Assembly: GCA_019694455.1 (NCBI GenBank)
Contig: JAIBBY010000004.1
Coordinates: 97,659 to 161,658 of the forward strand
Source of the DNA: Pirellulales bacterium
GTDB taxonomy: Bacteria > Planctomycetota > Planctomycetia > Pirellulales > JAEUIK01
Direction: 5' to 3'
DNA: 64,000 bases
In this document: positions 34,439 through 43,443 of the stretch, one piece after another
Numbering within the stretch: position 1 is the stretch's first letter
Layout of the letters: every line of letters begins with the position of its first letter
Notes under the pieces: model-generated
What the model saw: only the letters and a program-made list of their open reading frames with translations
Told to the model about the DNA's origin: nothing
Database searches by the model: none
Made by a program: the position numbers and the translations under genes

Positions 34439-35261
34439 AGCCGCCCAGCCGCACCAGGTTGATCGAAAACAGCATCCGCGTCTTGGGAAACCAATACGTG
34501 AAGAAGCGGATTGGCCACGGGTAACGCTGGCGGTGGTAGTTCATGGTGGTGTCGGCCTCCAGCACCCGATAGCGGGGATCCCAGGCCTCGATCTCATGAA
34601 TGTCGTCGATGCCCCAGCGGAACTCGGCGTTGGTGATCTTCACCGCTTCCAGCTTGCGCGAGTTTTCTTGCGCCCAGCGCGCGCAACTGTCAAAGGCGAA
34701 ACAGGCGCCCGGGAACGCGTCGGCCAATAGCCCCAGCACTTGCTTCACCTGCGCTTCGCTGAAGTACAACAGCACCCCCTCGGAGATGATGAAGTAATGC
34801 TCGGCGCCGCAGGCTTTCACTTGCTCGAGCCAACTCGGATCGAGCACTGAACTGGTGATGAATCGGCGGCGATCGGTCTCTTGAAAGAACCTCCGGCGCA
34901 CGCTCATCGAATCGGGCATGTCGAGATCGAACCAGCGGATCCGGCCGTTGTCGAGACGCTCGAAGCGGGTATCCAGACCGGCGCCGATCTCGATGATCGC
35001 GCCGTCGGGATGCTCCTCCATGAACTGCCGTACCCAGCGGTCGAACACCGTGGCCCGCACGCAGGCAGTGGGCTGGGTAAGCTTTGTTTCGCGGCGAAAG
35101 CGGTCGAAATCGTAGTCGATCTGGCGGACGATCTCCGTGGCCCGCGGATCGCGCAGTATCGGCTGGGGCTCTTGCGATTCGGCGGCGCGCGCCCAGAGCG
35201 TGATCAGCAGGGTCTCCTGGATCTCTCCCAGTTCAGCGACATCGACTTTGGTGCTGGACAT
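34437..35261 (-). CDS. TcmP-like (LCM/PPM family) O-methyltransferase
   Basis: 274 aa. The SAM motif reads IIEIGAGLDTRFERL followed by WFDLDMPDSMSVRRRFF, the hallmark of the leucine-carboxyl-methyltransferase/PPM family. FIISEGVLLYFSEAQVKQVL is the expected post-I segment. Bacterial members such as TcmP O-methylate polyketide or carboxyl groups. It lies convergent to the glycosyltransferase (9 bases between stops), so a tailoring role on the same lipid is possible, but it is on the other strand and may be independent. Confidence 0.8.
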   Translation of the reverse strand: MSSTKVDVAELGEIQETLLITLWARAAESQEPQPILRDPRATEIVRQIDYDFDRFRRETKLTQPTACVRATVFDRWVRQFMEEHPDGAIIEIGAGLDTRFERLDNGRIRWFDLDMPDSMSVRRRFFQETDRRRFITSSVLDPSWLEQVKACGAEHYFIISEGVLLYFSEAQVKQVLGLLADAFPGACFAFDSCARWAQENSRKLEAVKITNAEFRWGIDDIHEIEAWDPRYRVLEADTTMNYHRQRYPWPIRFFTYWFPKTRMLFSINLVRLGG

Positions 35262-35333
35262 GCGGCGCTCGGGTGGGACGCGGTGGCGGCGAATCCAATA
35301 GCCTAGTTAACACGGCGCGACGCCGCCAGCAGT

Positions 35334-35714
35334 CTATCCCGCGGCAAATTGCAAAGTGGCTCGATAGCCGCACCAGACGGCGAAGACTCCAAAAACGGTG
35401 CTGGCCAACACATTGACCAGCGCCAGTTTCCACTCTGCCGAACTGGCGAGACGAAAGGTTTCCAAACCAAACGTCGAGAACGTCGTAAATCCGCCCAGCA
35501 CGCCCGCCATGAGGCCGACTCGCCATTCGGGCCGCACTGCCGGCGCGCATTCGAAAAACGCCGCTAGCACACCAATGACAAAACAGCCAATCACATTGAC
35601 CGCGAACGTGCCCAGCGGAAACACCCATGCGCTGGATTGTTGAATCCAACCGGCCAGGAGATAGCGCATCACCGATCCGACAGCGCCGCCGATCGCAACA
35701 GCAATCCAGTGCAT
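35334..35714 (-). CDS. crcB: CrcB/Fluc fluoride channel
   Basis: 126 aa with four membrane helices, the standard length. The N-terminal GGAVGSVMRYLLAGW and the conserved pore segment GFTTFSTFGLETFRL are Fluc signatures; the NVIGCFVIG helix holds the pore Asn. It exports fluoride from the cytoplasm as a dual-topology dimer. AAGGAA is 6 bases before the start. No fluoride riboswitch was recognised in the short upstream sequence. Confidence 0.95.
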   Translation of the reverse strand: MHWIAVAIGGAVGSVMRYLLAGWIQQSSAWVFPLGTFAVNVIGCFVIGVLAAFFECAPAVRPEWRVGLMAGVLGGFTTFSTFGLETFRLASSAEWKLALVNVLASTVFGVFAVWCGYRATLQFAAG

Positions 35715-35920
35715 TCGTATTCCTTCTTGGGGATAAGAGCAAACCGGCTAGATGATGCGATGTGTCCCGCCAGTCATCCATACTGCCGATTTCTACCACC
35801 GCGCCGCCCAACTATACTCGATTGCCACGCGCTGCCGCGGCGCCATTTGGACATGGCGGCGCACTGGTTAACTCATTGGACTGTCGTTTGTCACTCTCCA
35901 CAACGTCACTGCCCCGCACC

Positions 35921-37789
35921 ATGCCAATCGCGCGACGCGCGGGCGTGTGGGCCGTTGGGTTGTTCGTTGGCTTGCTGGCGGTTTATCACGCCAATCGCGA
36001 CATTATGCCGTTCAACGACGCCTTGGCCAGCATGCAGTTGGCCGAAAGCGTCTTGCACGAGCGCAATCTGTCGCTCTCCGCCACGGAGATGCCGAGCATG
36101 TTTGTCTGGCAATGGCGTGGCGCGCCAGATCGGCCAATCACCCTGAACTATCTAGACGCGGAACTGAGGCGACAGATTCAGCAAGGCAACTTAAGGCCGC
36201 TGGACGACGCTGATCACAGAGACATGATTGTCCCGACGCGCCGGCCGGGCGTGTATGCCTGCACGTTTGCCGCGGGGGCATCGTTGGTGGCGCTGCCGGT
36301 GTTCGCGCTTGCCAATCTGTGGGCCAGTCCCTTGTGCGATCATCCGGTGTTGTTTTGGTTCGCGGCTAAGATGGTCGCCTCGCTGTGCGTGACCGGTTCG
36401 GCCGTGTACGTTTTTCTGACTGCCGCGCAGTTTGTTGAGCGTAAGCAGGCGCTGGTCATCGCGCTAGCCTATGGGCTGGGGACCTGTGTTTGGAGCACCA
36501 GCAGCCAAGCGCTGTGGCAGCACGGCCCGACGGAACTGTTCATCGCCATGGGCGCCTATCACCTGGTTCGGCTGCGGCATGGCGATTGGCACGCCGCGGC
36601 CCTGGGCCTAGCGCTGGGCGCGGCGACGCTGTGCCGCCCGACCAGCGCCTTGATCGTGCTGGCCGTGGGCGCGTATCTGACGATTGTCAATCGCCGACAG
36701 GCGTTCATCTTTGCCGCCGCCGGCGCGCCGCTGGCACTATTCTTGTTGGCCTACAACCAACATTATTGGGGGTCGCCTCTGGCGTTTGGACAAACCGAGA
36801 TCACCAACGTCGCCGAGTCCAAAACCGGCAAACCAGAAATCTGGCAAACGCCCATTTCCGTGGGGCTAGCGGGCTTGCTCTTTAGCCCGTCGCGGGGATT
36901 GTTCGTCTATTCGCCGTTCTTGTTGTTTGCGGTGGCGGGATATGCGCAGACCTGGCGCAGCGCTAGATATGCGGCGCTGCGACCATTGAGTATTGCCATC
37001 GCGGCGATCTGGCTTTTGGAGTCGCGCCATTTCGACTGGTGGAGCGGCTGGTCGTATGGCTATCGGCACATTGTCGACACCGTGCCGATGCTCGTGTTGG
37101 GTTTGATCCCGCTGGCCGAACCGCTGCGCCACTCGCGGTTTTGGAAGTCGACGTTCGCCATCCTGCTGGTCTGGTCGGTGATGGTGCAGTACTTGGGCGC
37201 CTTCGCGTACGATTTTCGCGGTTGGAATGGCCGCACACAGTACGTGGCGACGCGCGACGATGGCACTCAGATGTGGACGTTCGACGATCAGGTAGCGGCC
37301 GCGTGGGCTAGGCAATCAGGTATTCATATCGCCAGCGAGATTCTGAATATCGACGATCCGCCGAACCGCCACCGGTTATGGTCAGTCACCGACAACCAGA
37401 TTGGCTATTACCTGCGTCATTACTTTGCGTCGCGGCACGTGCGCAAGCTCTCTACACGGCTAATGGCGTTCTCCGCGCCGGTCTGCCTATCGGACAGCTA
37501 CGTCGAATTGAGCCGCGCGCAACTAGCGAGCGGCGACTTGGACGCGGCGCGCGACAGCCTGCGGCAAGCTGAAAAGTACCACCCGGCGAGCGCCCATGTG
37601 GCGGAAGCGTATGTGCAGCTTTGCGAGGCAACCGGTGATGCGCGGGGCGAGGATCACTGGAGGGCGCTGGCTGCAAAGCGCTGGCGGCATCCGCTGCATC
37701 AGTTCGCCTTTGTCTGGACAATGGACATGAGCGACCTGGTCCGCGCCGCGGGCGAAGCCCAGAGTTGGCGCGCTACAACCGTGGACTGA
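35921..37789 (+). CDS. Polytopic membrane protein, GT-C-like, with C-terminal helical domain
   Basis: About 622 aa. Roughly ten to twelve hydrophobic segments (first VWAVGLFVGLLAVYH; later LALGLALGAATLCRPTSALIVL and others) with a conserved early luminal segment MPFNDALASMQLAESVLHE that carries the Asp position of GT-C-type glycosyltransferases. The C-terminal 100 residues (ELSRAQLASGDLDAARDSL, EKYHPASAHVAEAYVQL) look like one to two TPR-like helical pairs. ATG 35921 is preferred over an upstream in-frame codon because the first membrane helix follows at once. It may use a lipid-linked sugar as donor; the substrate is unknown. Confidence 0.65.
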   Translation: MPIARRAGVWAVGLFVGLLAVYHANRDIMPFNDALASMQLAESVLHERNLSLSATEMPSMFVWQWRGAPDRPITLNYLDAELRRQIQQGNLRPLDDADHRDMIVPTRRPGVYACTFAAGASLVALPVFALANLWASPLCDHPVLFWFAAKMVASLCVTGSAVYVFLTAAQFVERKQALVIALAYGLGTCVWSTSSQALWQHGPTELFIAMGAYHLVRLRHGDWHAAALGLALGAATLCRPTSALIVLAVGAYLTIVNRRQAFIFAAAGAPLALFLLAYNQHYWGSPLAFGQTEITNVAESKTGKPEIWQTPISVGLAGLLFSPSRGLFVYSPFLLFAVAGYAQTWRSARYAALRPLSIAIAAIWLLESRHFDWWSGWSYGYRHIVDTVPMLVLGLIPLAEPLRHSRFWKSTFAILLVWSVMVQYLGAFAYDFRGWNGRTQYVATRDDGTQMWTFDDQVAAAWARQSGIHIASEILNIDDPPNRHRLWSVTDNQIGYYLRHYFASRHVRKLSTRLMAFSAPVCLSDSYVELSRAQLASGDLDAARDSLRQAEKYHPASAHVAEAYVQLCEATGDARGEDHWRALAAKRWRHPLHQFAFVWTMDMSDLVRAAGEAQSWRATTVD

Positions 37790-37799
37790 ACATCTGGGC

Positions 37800-37823
37800 A
37801 AGAAAAGGCGTCCTGGCCTTCTT
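37800..37823. terminator. Imperfect hairpin between convergent genes
   Basis: AAGA(AA)AGGC pairs with GCCTTCTT across a six-base loop with a two-base bulge. It lies in the 79-base gap between the GT-C-like gene and the GT2 gene on the other strand. No long T-tract. Confidence 0.35.
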
Positions 37824-37868
37824 AACTCTCGTCGCAAGCGCAGCCCAACGATTCGTTTCTCCAGGTAA

Positions 37869-38669
37869 TTAGCCCGTTTCGGCAGTCGTTTGCGCCGGCG
37901 TTGCCTGCCGCTGGAAGCGCGCGTTGTTCGCCGCGCGTTCGGCCAGCAGATCGTCGGAGATCAGAACACGTTGAAAGAACAACATCAAGAGCGTCGAGAG
38001 ATAGCGACGCCCCATTTCGCTGAGGCGCAGTTTGGAACTCCCCCAGGTGCGTCCGTGCCAGCGAATCGGTATCTCCACGATGCGATAGCCCCGAATCAAG
38101 GCGCCGATCGACATTTCCAGCGTAATGTTGAAGTGGCTGGCTCGGTAGGGACCGCAGTCGTGCGCCACCTGCATCCGATACACCTTGAACGCGTTGGTGA
38201 AGTCGTTGAAGCGGCTCCAGAACATCCAGCGAATCACCTGGTTGGCGAACCGATTCACTACCAGTTTGACCACCGGATACATGGTGACCTGGCTGCCGGT
38301 GATGAAGCGCGAACCAAACACGCAGTCGTACCCCTCGGCGATCTTGTGGTAGCAGGCCACCAGGTCTTGCGGGTCGTCCGAAAGATCGGCCATGTAGATG
38401 GCGAGCACGTCGCCGGTGACCGCGTCAATTCCGTCGCGCACCGCCCGGCCGAACCCGGCGGGCGGGAGGCGCCGGACGAGTCGAATGCGCGTGTCGGCGT
38501 CGGCCAAGCCCGCCACCACCGCCGCGGTGCCGTCGGAACTATTGTCGTCAACGACGACCACCTCGTACGGAATGGCGACTGGCGCCTCCAGCGCCGCGCG
38601 TAGTTCTTCCAGGCAGCGCGCGATGTTGCGCTCTTCATTCTGCGCGGGGATGACGATGGAGAGTTTCAT
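37869..38669 (-). CDS. GT2-family glycosyltransferase (DPM1/GtrB-like)
   Basis: 266 aa. The nucleotide-sugar strand reads KLSIVIPAQNEERNIARCLEEL, the divalent metal site is the DLSDDP (DxD-like) motif after VLAIYMADLSDDPQDL, and GSRFITGS is the conserved post-DxD region. The layout matches dolichyl- or undecaprenyl-phosphate mannosyl/glucosyltransferases that make lipid-linked sugars for GT-C enzymes. No membrane-spanning C-terminal domain is evident. The ATG at 38669 starts at the first beta strand; the frame extends to 38894 without support. Same strand as the two epimerase genes upstream of it; 20 bases apart. Confidence 0.83.
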   Translation of the reverse strand: MKLSIVIPAQNEERNIARCLEELRAALEAPVAIPYEVVVVDDNSSDGTAAVVAGLADADTRIRLVRRLPPAGFGRAVRDGIDAVTGDVLAIYMADLSDDPQDLVACYHKIAEGYDCVFGSRFITGSQVTMYPVVKLVVNRFANQVIRWMFWSRFNDFTNAFKVYRMQVAHDCGPYRASHFNITLEMSIGALIRGYRIVEIPIRWHGRTWGSSKLRLSEMGRRYLSTLLMLFFQRVLISDDLLAERAANNARFQRQATPAQTTAETG

Positions 38670-38689
38670 GCGCGACGATTCAACCTGCG

Positions 38690-39757
38690 TTAGCTCAATA
38701 TCGGTTCGAGGGTGCTGCGATGTTCGGTGATCCAACGGCAGGTATCGTCCACAATTTGCGCCGGATCGCGGCGCGGGCGCCAGGAGAATTCGCCGGCGAC
38801 TTTGCTGATGTCGGTGCTGTAGATGCGAACGTCGAAGGGGTCGGTTGCCGGTTGGGCGTCGATCGGCGGCGCGCGACCGGTGTTGTCTTGGCAAAGCTTG
38901 GTCAATTCTAGCAGCGAGACGGACTTCGCTGGTCCGCCGCCGACATTGTAAACGGCGCCGTTCCAGCCTGGCAGCCGCTCGACTTGCGCGATGACCAAGT
39001 CGCAGAAATCATCAATGTGCAGCACGTCGCGGACTTGCTTGCCGTGGCCGCCGAAGCCTCGATACACAAGCGGCTTGTTGAACAGATGGCGCGCGCACCA
39101 TAGCGACACAAAACCCTGATCGGCGCGGGCCATTTGCCAGGGACCGGCGATCACGCCGCAGCGGTTGATGAGCGCTGGGACGCCGTGCGCATATTCGTAC
39201 TCGGCAACCAGCGCCTCCCCCGCCAACTTGGTGAAACCGTAAAACGAGCGCGCTCCGCGCAAGGGAAACTGCTCGCTAACCCCGGCATCGCCGATGCCGG
39301 GAGTTGTGCAGGATTCCAACTGCCAAGCAAAGCGCGTGTCGCCTTCTTTGTAGGGAAGTGAGTTTAACCCAGCGATGGGATACACTCGGCTGGAGCTGAT
39401 CAGCAGGTAGGCGGCGTTCCAGTGGCGCGCGGCCTCGAGCGAGTTGGCCGCGCCCAGCAAATTCAGCTTCAATAGTTCCGCGGCGTGTCCGTCTTTGCCC
39501 GCCTGCACGGAGGGCTCTGCGGCGCAATCGATAATCATTTCGGCCGGAGTGAGCGCGAGCAGATCGTCCAGGTTGCGAACATCGCCGCGAACAAATTCCA
39601 CACCGTATTGCGCCAGTCGCGCCAAGTTCAATTCGCTGCCGCGGCGATGCAAGTTGTCGAGCGCCGTCACTCGGCAGTCGGAGCGGGCTTGCTGCAAGGC
39701 GATGGCCAAATGCGACCCAACGAATCCGGCGCCCCCCGTGATCACAATCCGGTTCAT
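38690..39757 (-). CDS. SDR sugar epimerase, CDP-paratose-2-epimerase-like (copy 1)
   Basis: 355 aa extended SDR. NAD loop ITGGAGFVGSHLA, active-site Ser in ISSSRVYPIAG, Tyr-Lys in YGFTKLAGEAL, and the family segment HGKQVRDVLHIDDFCDL match RfbE/CDP-paratose 2-epimerase and related UDP-glucose 4-epimerases. It epimerises or dehydrates nucleotide sugars. The second copy is 10 bases away on the same strand and is a divergent paralogue, so both may act on the same sugar nucleotide series. Confidence 0.85.
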   Translation of the reverse strand: MNRIVITGGAGFVGSHLAIALQQARSDCRVTALDNLHRRGSELNLARLAQYGVEFVRGDVRNLDDLLALTPAEMIIDCAAEPSVQAGKDGHAAELLKLNLLGAANSLEAARHWNAAYLLISSSRVYPIAGLNSLPYKEGDTRFAWQLESCTTPGIGDAGVSEQFPLRGARSFYGFTKLAGEALVAEYEYAHGVPALINRCGVIAGPWQMARADQGFVSLWCARHLFNKPLVYRGFGGHGKQVRDVLHIDDFCDLVIAQVERLPGWNGAVYNVGGGPAKSVSLLELTKLCQDNTGRAPPIDAQPATDPFDVRIYSTDISKVAGEFSWRPRRDPAQIVDDTCRWITEHRSTLEPILS

Positions 39758-39767
39758 GTCGCGGCCG

Positions 39768-40871
39768 TTAACTGGTGGAATTCGACAAGGTCCGCGCGTT
39801 TCTGGAGTTTGGCAATCGCTTTTCCAGCCCCGTCAAGATTTCTGCCAGCGTGCGTTCGAGCGAATAGGTGTGCGTCCATTCGGGATAGTGAGCTTGAAAT
39901 CGACGCACGTCGCTCACGTAGAACTGATGATCGCCCGGGCGAACCTCGTCGCGATAGCTGGTCCGCATCGTCCGGCCGGTGAGCGACTCGCATAGCCGAA
40001 TGGCCTCGATCAGCGAGCAATGGCTGAACCGCCCGCCCCCCACATTATAGACCTCGGCGGGGCGTGGGTTCTGGTAGTAGCGCCACATCATCTGCACCAA
40101 ATCAAACGCGTGCAGATTGTCGCGCACCTGTTTGCCGCCGTAGCCAAAGATGTTGTACTCGGCCCCGGTGAGCGCGCACTGGGCCAGGTACGCCAAAAAC
40201 CCGTGCAGCGCGACGGCGGAGTGCCCGGGGCCGGTAATGCACCCCGCGCGGAGGCAAACGGTGTTCATGCCAAAGTAACGGCCATACTCCTGCACCAAGG
40301 CGTCGGCCGCCAGTTTGGAGACGCCGAACAGCGAGTGCATGGAGCGATCGAGCGACATCGACTCGTCGATGCCGTGCTTGGAAAAGGGATGCGCCGGGTC
40401 CAATTCCCAGCGTGTCGCCTGTTCGACCAGTGGCAGCCGATTGGGCGTATCGCCATACACCTTGTTGGTCGACATGAAAATGAACGCCGCCTGGGGCGCG
40501 TGTTGCCGTGTCGCCTCCAACAGATTCAGCGTGCCGTTGGCGTTGACGCCGAAATCGGTCTTGGGATCGCGCGCCGCCCAATCGTGCGAAACCTGTGCGG
40601 CGGTATGCACCACCAGCGCCAAGTCCGAGGAATATTCGCGAAAGAGACGTTCGATCGCCGCTGCGTCGCGGATGTCGCTGGAGTAGTGTCGGTAATTCGG
40701 GAGTTCGGAGCGCAGTTCGGCCTCCGCCCAGGCGGTTGAGGCCTCTGGTCCAAAAAATTCGGCGCGCAGGTCATTATCCACGCCCACCACATGCAGGCCC
40801 TGCGCGTGAAACCAGCGCGCGGCCTGTGCGCCGACCAAGCCGGCGGAACCTGTAATTAAGGCGACACCCAT
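39768..40871 (-). CDS. SDR sugar epimerase, CDP-paratose-2-epimerase-like (copy 2)
   Basis: 367 aa extended SDR. NAD loop [15 protein letters not shown] (motif variant with Ser in place of the second Gly), [12 protein letters not shown] active-site Ser region (STNKVYG is the RfbE-type signature), FGVSK carrying the expected Lys though the Tyr is replaced by Phe in FGVSK, and [19 protein letters not shown]. The Phe at the Tyr position suggests altered or lost catalysis. Probably first gene of a minus-strand operon with copy 1 and the GT2 glycosyltransferase. Confidence 0.83.
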   Translation of the reverse strand: MGVALITGSAGLVGAQAARWFHAQGLHVVGVDNDLRAEFFGPEASTAWAEAELRSELPNYRHYSSDIRDAAAIERLFREYSSDLALVVHTAAQVSHDWAARDPKTDFGVNANGTLNLLEATRQHAPQAAFIFMSTNKVYGDTPNRLPLVEQATRWELDPAHPFSKHGIDESMSLDRSMHSLFGVSKLAADALVQEYGRYFGMNTVCLRAGCITGPGHSAVALHGFLAYLAQCALTGAEYNIFGYGGKQVRDNLHAFDLVQMMWRYYQNPRPAEVYNVGGGRFSHCSLIEAIRLCESLTGRTMRTSYRDEVRPGDHQFYVSDVRRFQAHYPEWTHTYSLERTLAEILTGLEKRLPNSRNARTLSNSTS

Positions 40872-41253
40872 TCGCTAGGATTTCTTGTGCATGCGCCCCA
40901 GTGGTGCGGACCGAGCCGATCGGCCCGGTGCAAGTCGATCGCATTGCAGGGTAGGGCCCAATATAAGCAGCGGCGCCGCTGGGCGACAGCGCGCCGCAAA
41001 CTCTAGCCCGAACACGTACAATTCCGCTGGTTTCGCCGGTGTTTTACGGCCTGTCGCGGCGTGCTTGTTGGCGTACTTCGCCCCAGATAGCATGGACCAG
41101 GTACGGTCTTGCGCGCCTGATCGGATTCGGCTGGTTGGGCGGCAGCAGTCGTAGTGGCGGTCGCTCGCCCAATAACGGCGGCGATGTTTTGGGCGGTGTC
41201 ACTGCGCGCATCGCCAGAGCCGCTTTCATCTCCCTCAAACCGCTAGCGAGTCG
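40872..41253. other. Divergent intergenic region, no gene seen
   Basis: About 380 bases between the minus-strand epimerase operon and the plus-strand YfhO-like genes. A TATAAG at 40963-40968 is the only promoter-like element and has no -35 partner at proper distance. No ribosome site or family match was seen here. Confidence 0.4.
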
Positions 41254-43443
41254 ATGCGCCAATTGAGTTGCAGCTTGGTGTCGCACGGCGCTGGGGGGCA
41301 TGGCTGGCCATTGGCGTGCGTGATCTTGGCCTGGGCTTTCTATGCCGGTCCGCTGCTGTCGCCAGCCACCAATCTCTTTCTCAACGACACTTATTGCCTT
41401 GATTTGCCGACTCGGGTTCACGCTGCCCAATTGATCCGAAGCGGCGAGTTTCCTGTTTGGACCAGCGGCATTCATTGCGGCTACCCCCTGTTCGCCGACG
41501 GTCAAACGGGCATTCTCTACCCGCTGTTCATGATCTATCTGATCTCGCCGACGGCCGAAGCTCACGACGTGTTCATGGCGCTGCATTTCTTGCTGATGGC
41601 GCTGTTTACCTATCTGTTCCTGGCGTCACGACCGCTGCTGCCTTGGGCGGCGGCAATTGGCGCCACGGTGTTCATGGCGTCGAGCTACCATCAGTCGTCG
41701 CACGTAATACCGGGCGGAATCGCCACGGTGGCCTGGTTGCCGTTGGCACTGTGGCTGATCGACCGAGGAGCCAAGGGGGATCGGCGCTCGTATTGGTGGT
41801 GCGCCGCGGTGAACACGGTGATGTTTCTGGCCGGGCATGCGCATGCCGCGTTGATCTGCTATAGCCTGCAACTGTTGTGGCTCATGCGCTGCGAGGGTTG
41901 GCTCCAAGTCCGCCGATGGCTGCCGGCCGCGCTGATTGTCTTTGTGTTGGCGGTGGGAATCTGTGGCGTGCAACTTGTGCCCACGCGCGCGTTTGTGGCC
42001 GAGTCATCGCGCAGCGCTGGTGGCTGGTTTTCGTCGGGGGTCGATCCCGAGGTGATCGAGCAATTTCGGCTTCGCTGGGGGCAGCTCTTGTTGTTCGTTT
42101 GGCCCAATGCGTTCGGCGATCCCTGGTCGTGGAGTTGGTCTGACGAAGTGGAAGTATCGCGGTTGCCGTGGTGGGAAGCGCTGATCGTGTTTCAGGGATT
42201 CGCGGCGTTGGCGCTGACACCGCTCGCGCTCGTTTGGGGAAAGCCGCGCAGCGAAGTCGCCTTTTGGGCGGCGATTGCGCTGGTTGCCTTGCTATTGGCG
42301 GGACTATTGCCAGCGTATTGGATCTTAGGCTATCTGCCGCTATTCAATCTGTTTCGCTGGCCGACGCGCTTCATGATCGTGTTTGCCATGGCTATCGCGG
42401 TCTTGTCAGGATATGGCGCCGAGGCCGCGCTCCGGGGAGTTTGGCGCCTCTTGGCGCAATGGCCGCGGCCGCGTCTGGTGGCGACGGCGGCTGTGGTGGC
42501 CGGCAGCCTGATCGGCACGATTTATCATCACTTTGGCCCCTATTGCGCCGCGGCCGATTTTTTCTCGAGCGCGTCACCGGCGATACTCTCCGAGGCGGCT
42601 ACCAATCCAGATCTGCGTCTGTCGACCATGCGTCCGCTCTATAACTGCTGGGCCGCCAACGAGGCGCAGTTGCGGCGCAACGCGGCGGCGCTGCCCCCCG
42701 ACTTCAACCTGCTCTTCCACGTCGACAACGCCATGGTGAGCGATCAAGGATTCACCGTAAGCCCGCACGTCATGACCGATATTTCGACGACCGACAATCC
42801 CAACTACTTGCGCATGGCGGGGGTGACGCATCTGGCCTATGCCGATCCGTTGGCATTGGTGGACGAATTGGAAGCGACCTACCCCTTTCGCGCCGCGCCG
42901 CCACCGATGGCTGAATTGGAGTTGCTATCGACCGATCCGGCGTACTTTTACCGCTACAAGCCGGCGCTATCGCGAGCGTGGATGGTGTACTCGGCGGTGG
43001 TCAAGGCCGAAGCGAAGGAGCGGTTGAAATACATCCGCTCGGCGGACTTCGACCCGGGACGCGAAGCAGTGCTGGAAATCAACCCGCCCGCGATGACGCC
43101 GCCCGATGAGCAACCGACTGTAGCTTGGCGGCAACCTCGCCAAAGTCGCCTCGAACTGGATGTAAAAACCGACGCTCCCGGCCTGCTGGTGGTAGCCGAC
43201 TATTGCTGGCCCGAGTTCGAAGCCACGGTCGATGGCCATCCCGCTCAACTGCTGCGCGCCAACCACGCATTTCGCGCGGTGGCCGTTCCGGCGGGGAGCC
43301 ATCGAGTTGTCATGGAGTTACGACCGCGTTCGGTCTACAAGGGGCTCGTCGTGAGCGGGGTGGCGCTGGCGATCTGGGGCTTCGGATTCTCAAACGCGCG
43401 CCGCCGGCCGATTCCATTCCGTGAGGCGGGCGCCAGTCGATGA
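41254..43443 (+). CDS. YfhO-like polytopic membrane protein (tandem copy 1)
   Basis: 729 aa with about eleven to twelve hydrophobic segments and a large C-terminal extracytoplasmic beta domain. The N-terminal block AGPLLSPATNLFLND and GYPLFADGQTGILYPLF is shared with the next gene. The C-terminal stretch LLVVADYCWPEFEATVDG and LLRANHAFRAVAVPAGSH is the conserved YfhO signature. YfhO-type proteins are GT-C-fold relatives linked to glycosylation of wall or lipid polymers; the reaction is not established from this sequence. It overlaps the next gene by ATGA. Confidence 0.75.
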   Translation: MRQLSCSLVSHGAGGHGWPLACVILAWAFYAGPLLSPATNLFLNDTYCLDLPTRVHAAQLIRSGEFPVWTSGIHCGYPLFADGQTGILYPLFMIYLISPTAEAHDVFMALHFLLMALFTYLFLASRPLLPWAAAIGATVFMASSYHQSSHVIPGGIATVAWLPLALWLIDRGAKGDRRSYWWCAAVNTVMFLAGHAHAALICYSLQLLWLMRCEGWLQVRRWLPAALIVFVLAVGICGVQLVPTRAFVAESSRSAGGWFSSGVDPEVIEQFRLRWGQLLLFVWPNAFGDPWSWSWSDEVEVSRLPWWEALIVFQGFAALALTPLALVWGKPRSEVAFWAAIALVALLLAGLLPAYWILGYLPLFNLFRWPTRFMIVFAMAIAVLSGYGAEAALRGVWRLLAQWPRPRLVATAAVVAGSLIGTIYHHFGPYCAAADFFSSASPAILSEAATNPDLRLSTMRPLYNCWAANEAQLRRNAAALPPDFNLLFHVDNAMVSDQGFTVSPHVMTDISTTDNPNYLRMAGVTHLAYADPLALVDELEATYPFRAAPPPMAELELLSTDPAYFYRYKPALSRAWMVYSAVVKAEAKERLKYIRSADFDPGREAVLEINPPAMTPPDEQPTVAWRQPRQSRLELDVKTDAPGLLVVADYCWPEFEATVDGHPAQLLRANHAFRAVAVPAGSHRVVMELRPRSVYKGLVVSGVALAIWGFGFSNARRRPIPFREAGASR

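Noticed and set aside
35715..35761. Fluoride riboswitch upstream of crcB
   Set aside because: The short upstream sequence lacks the conserved fluoride-aptamer blocks I would expect; only a ribosome site is visible.
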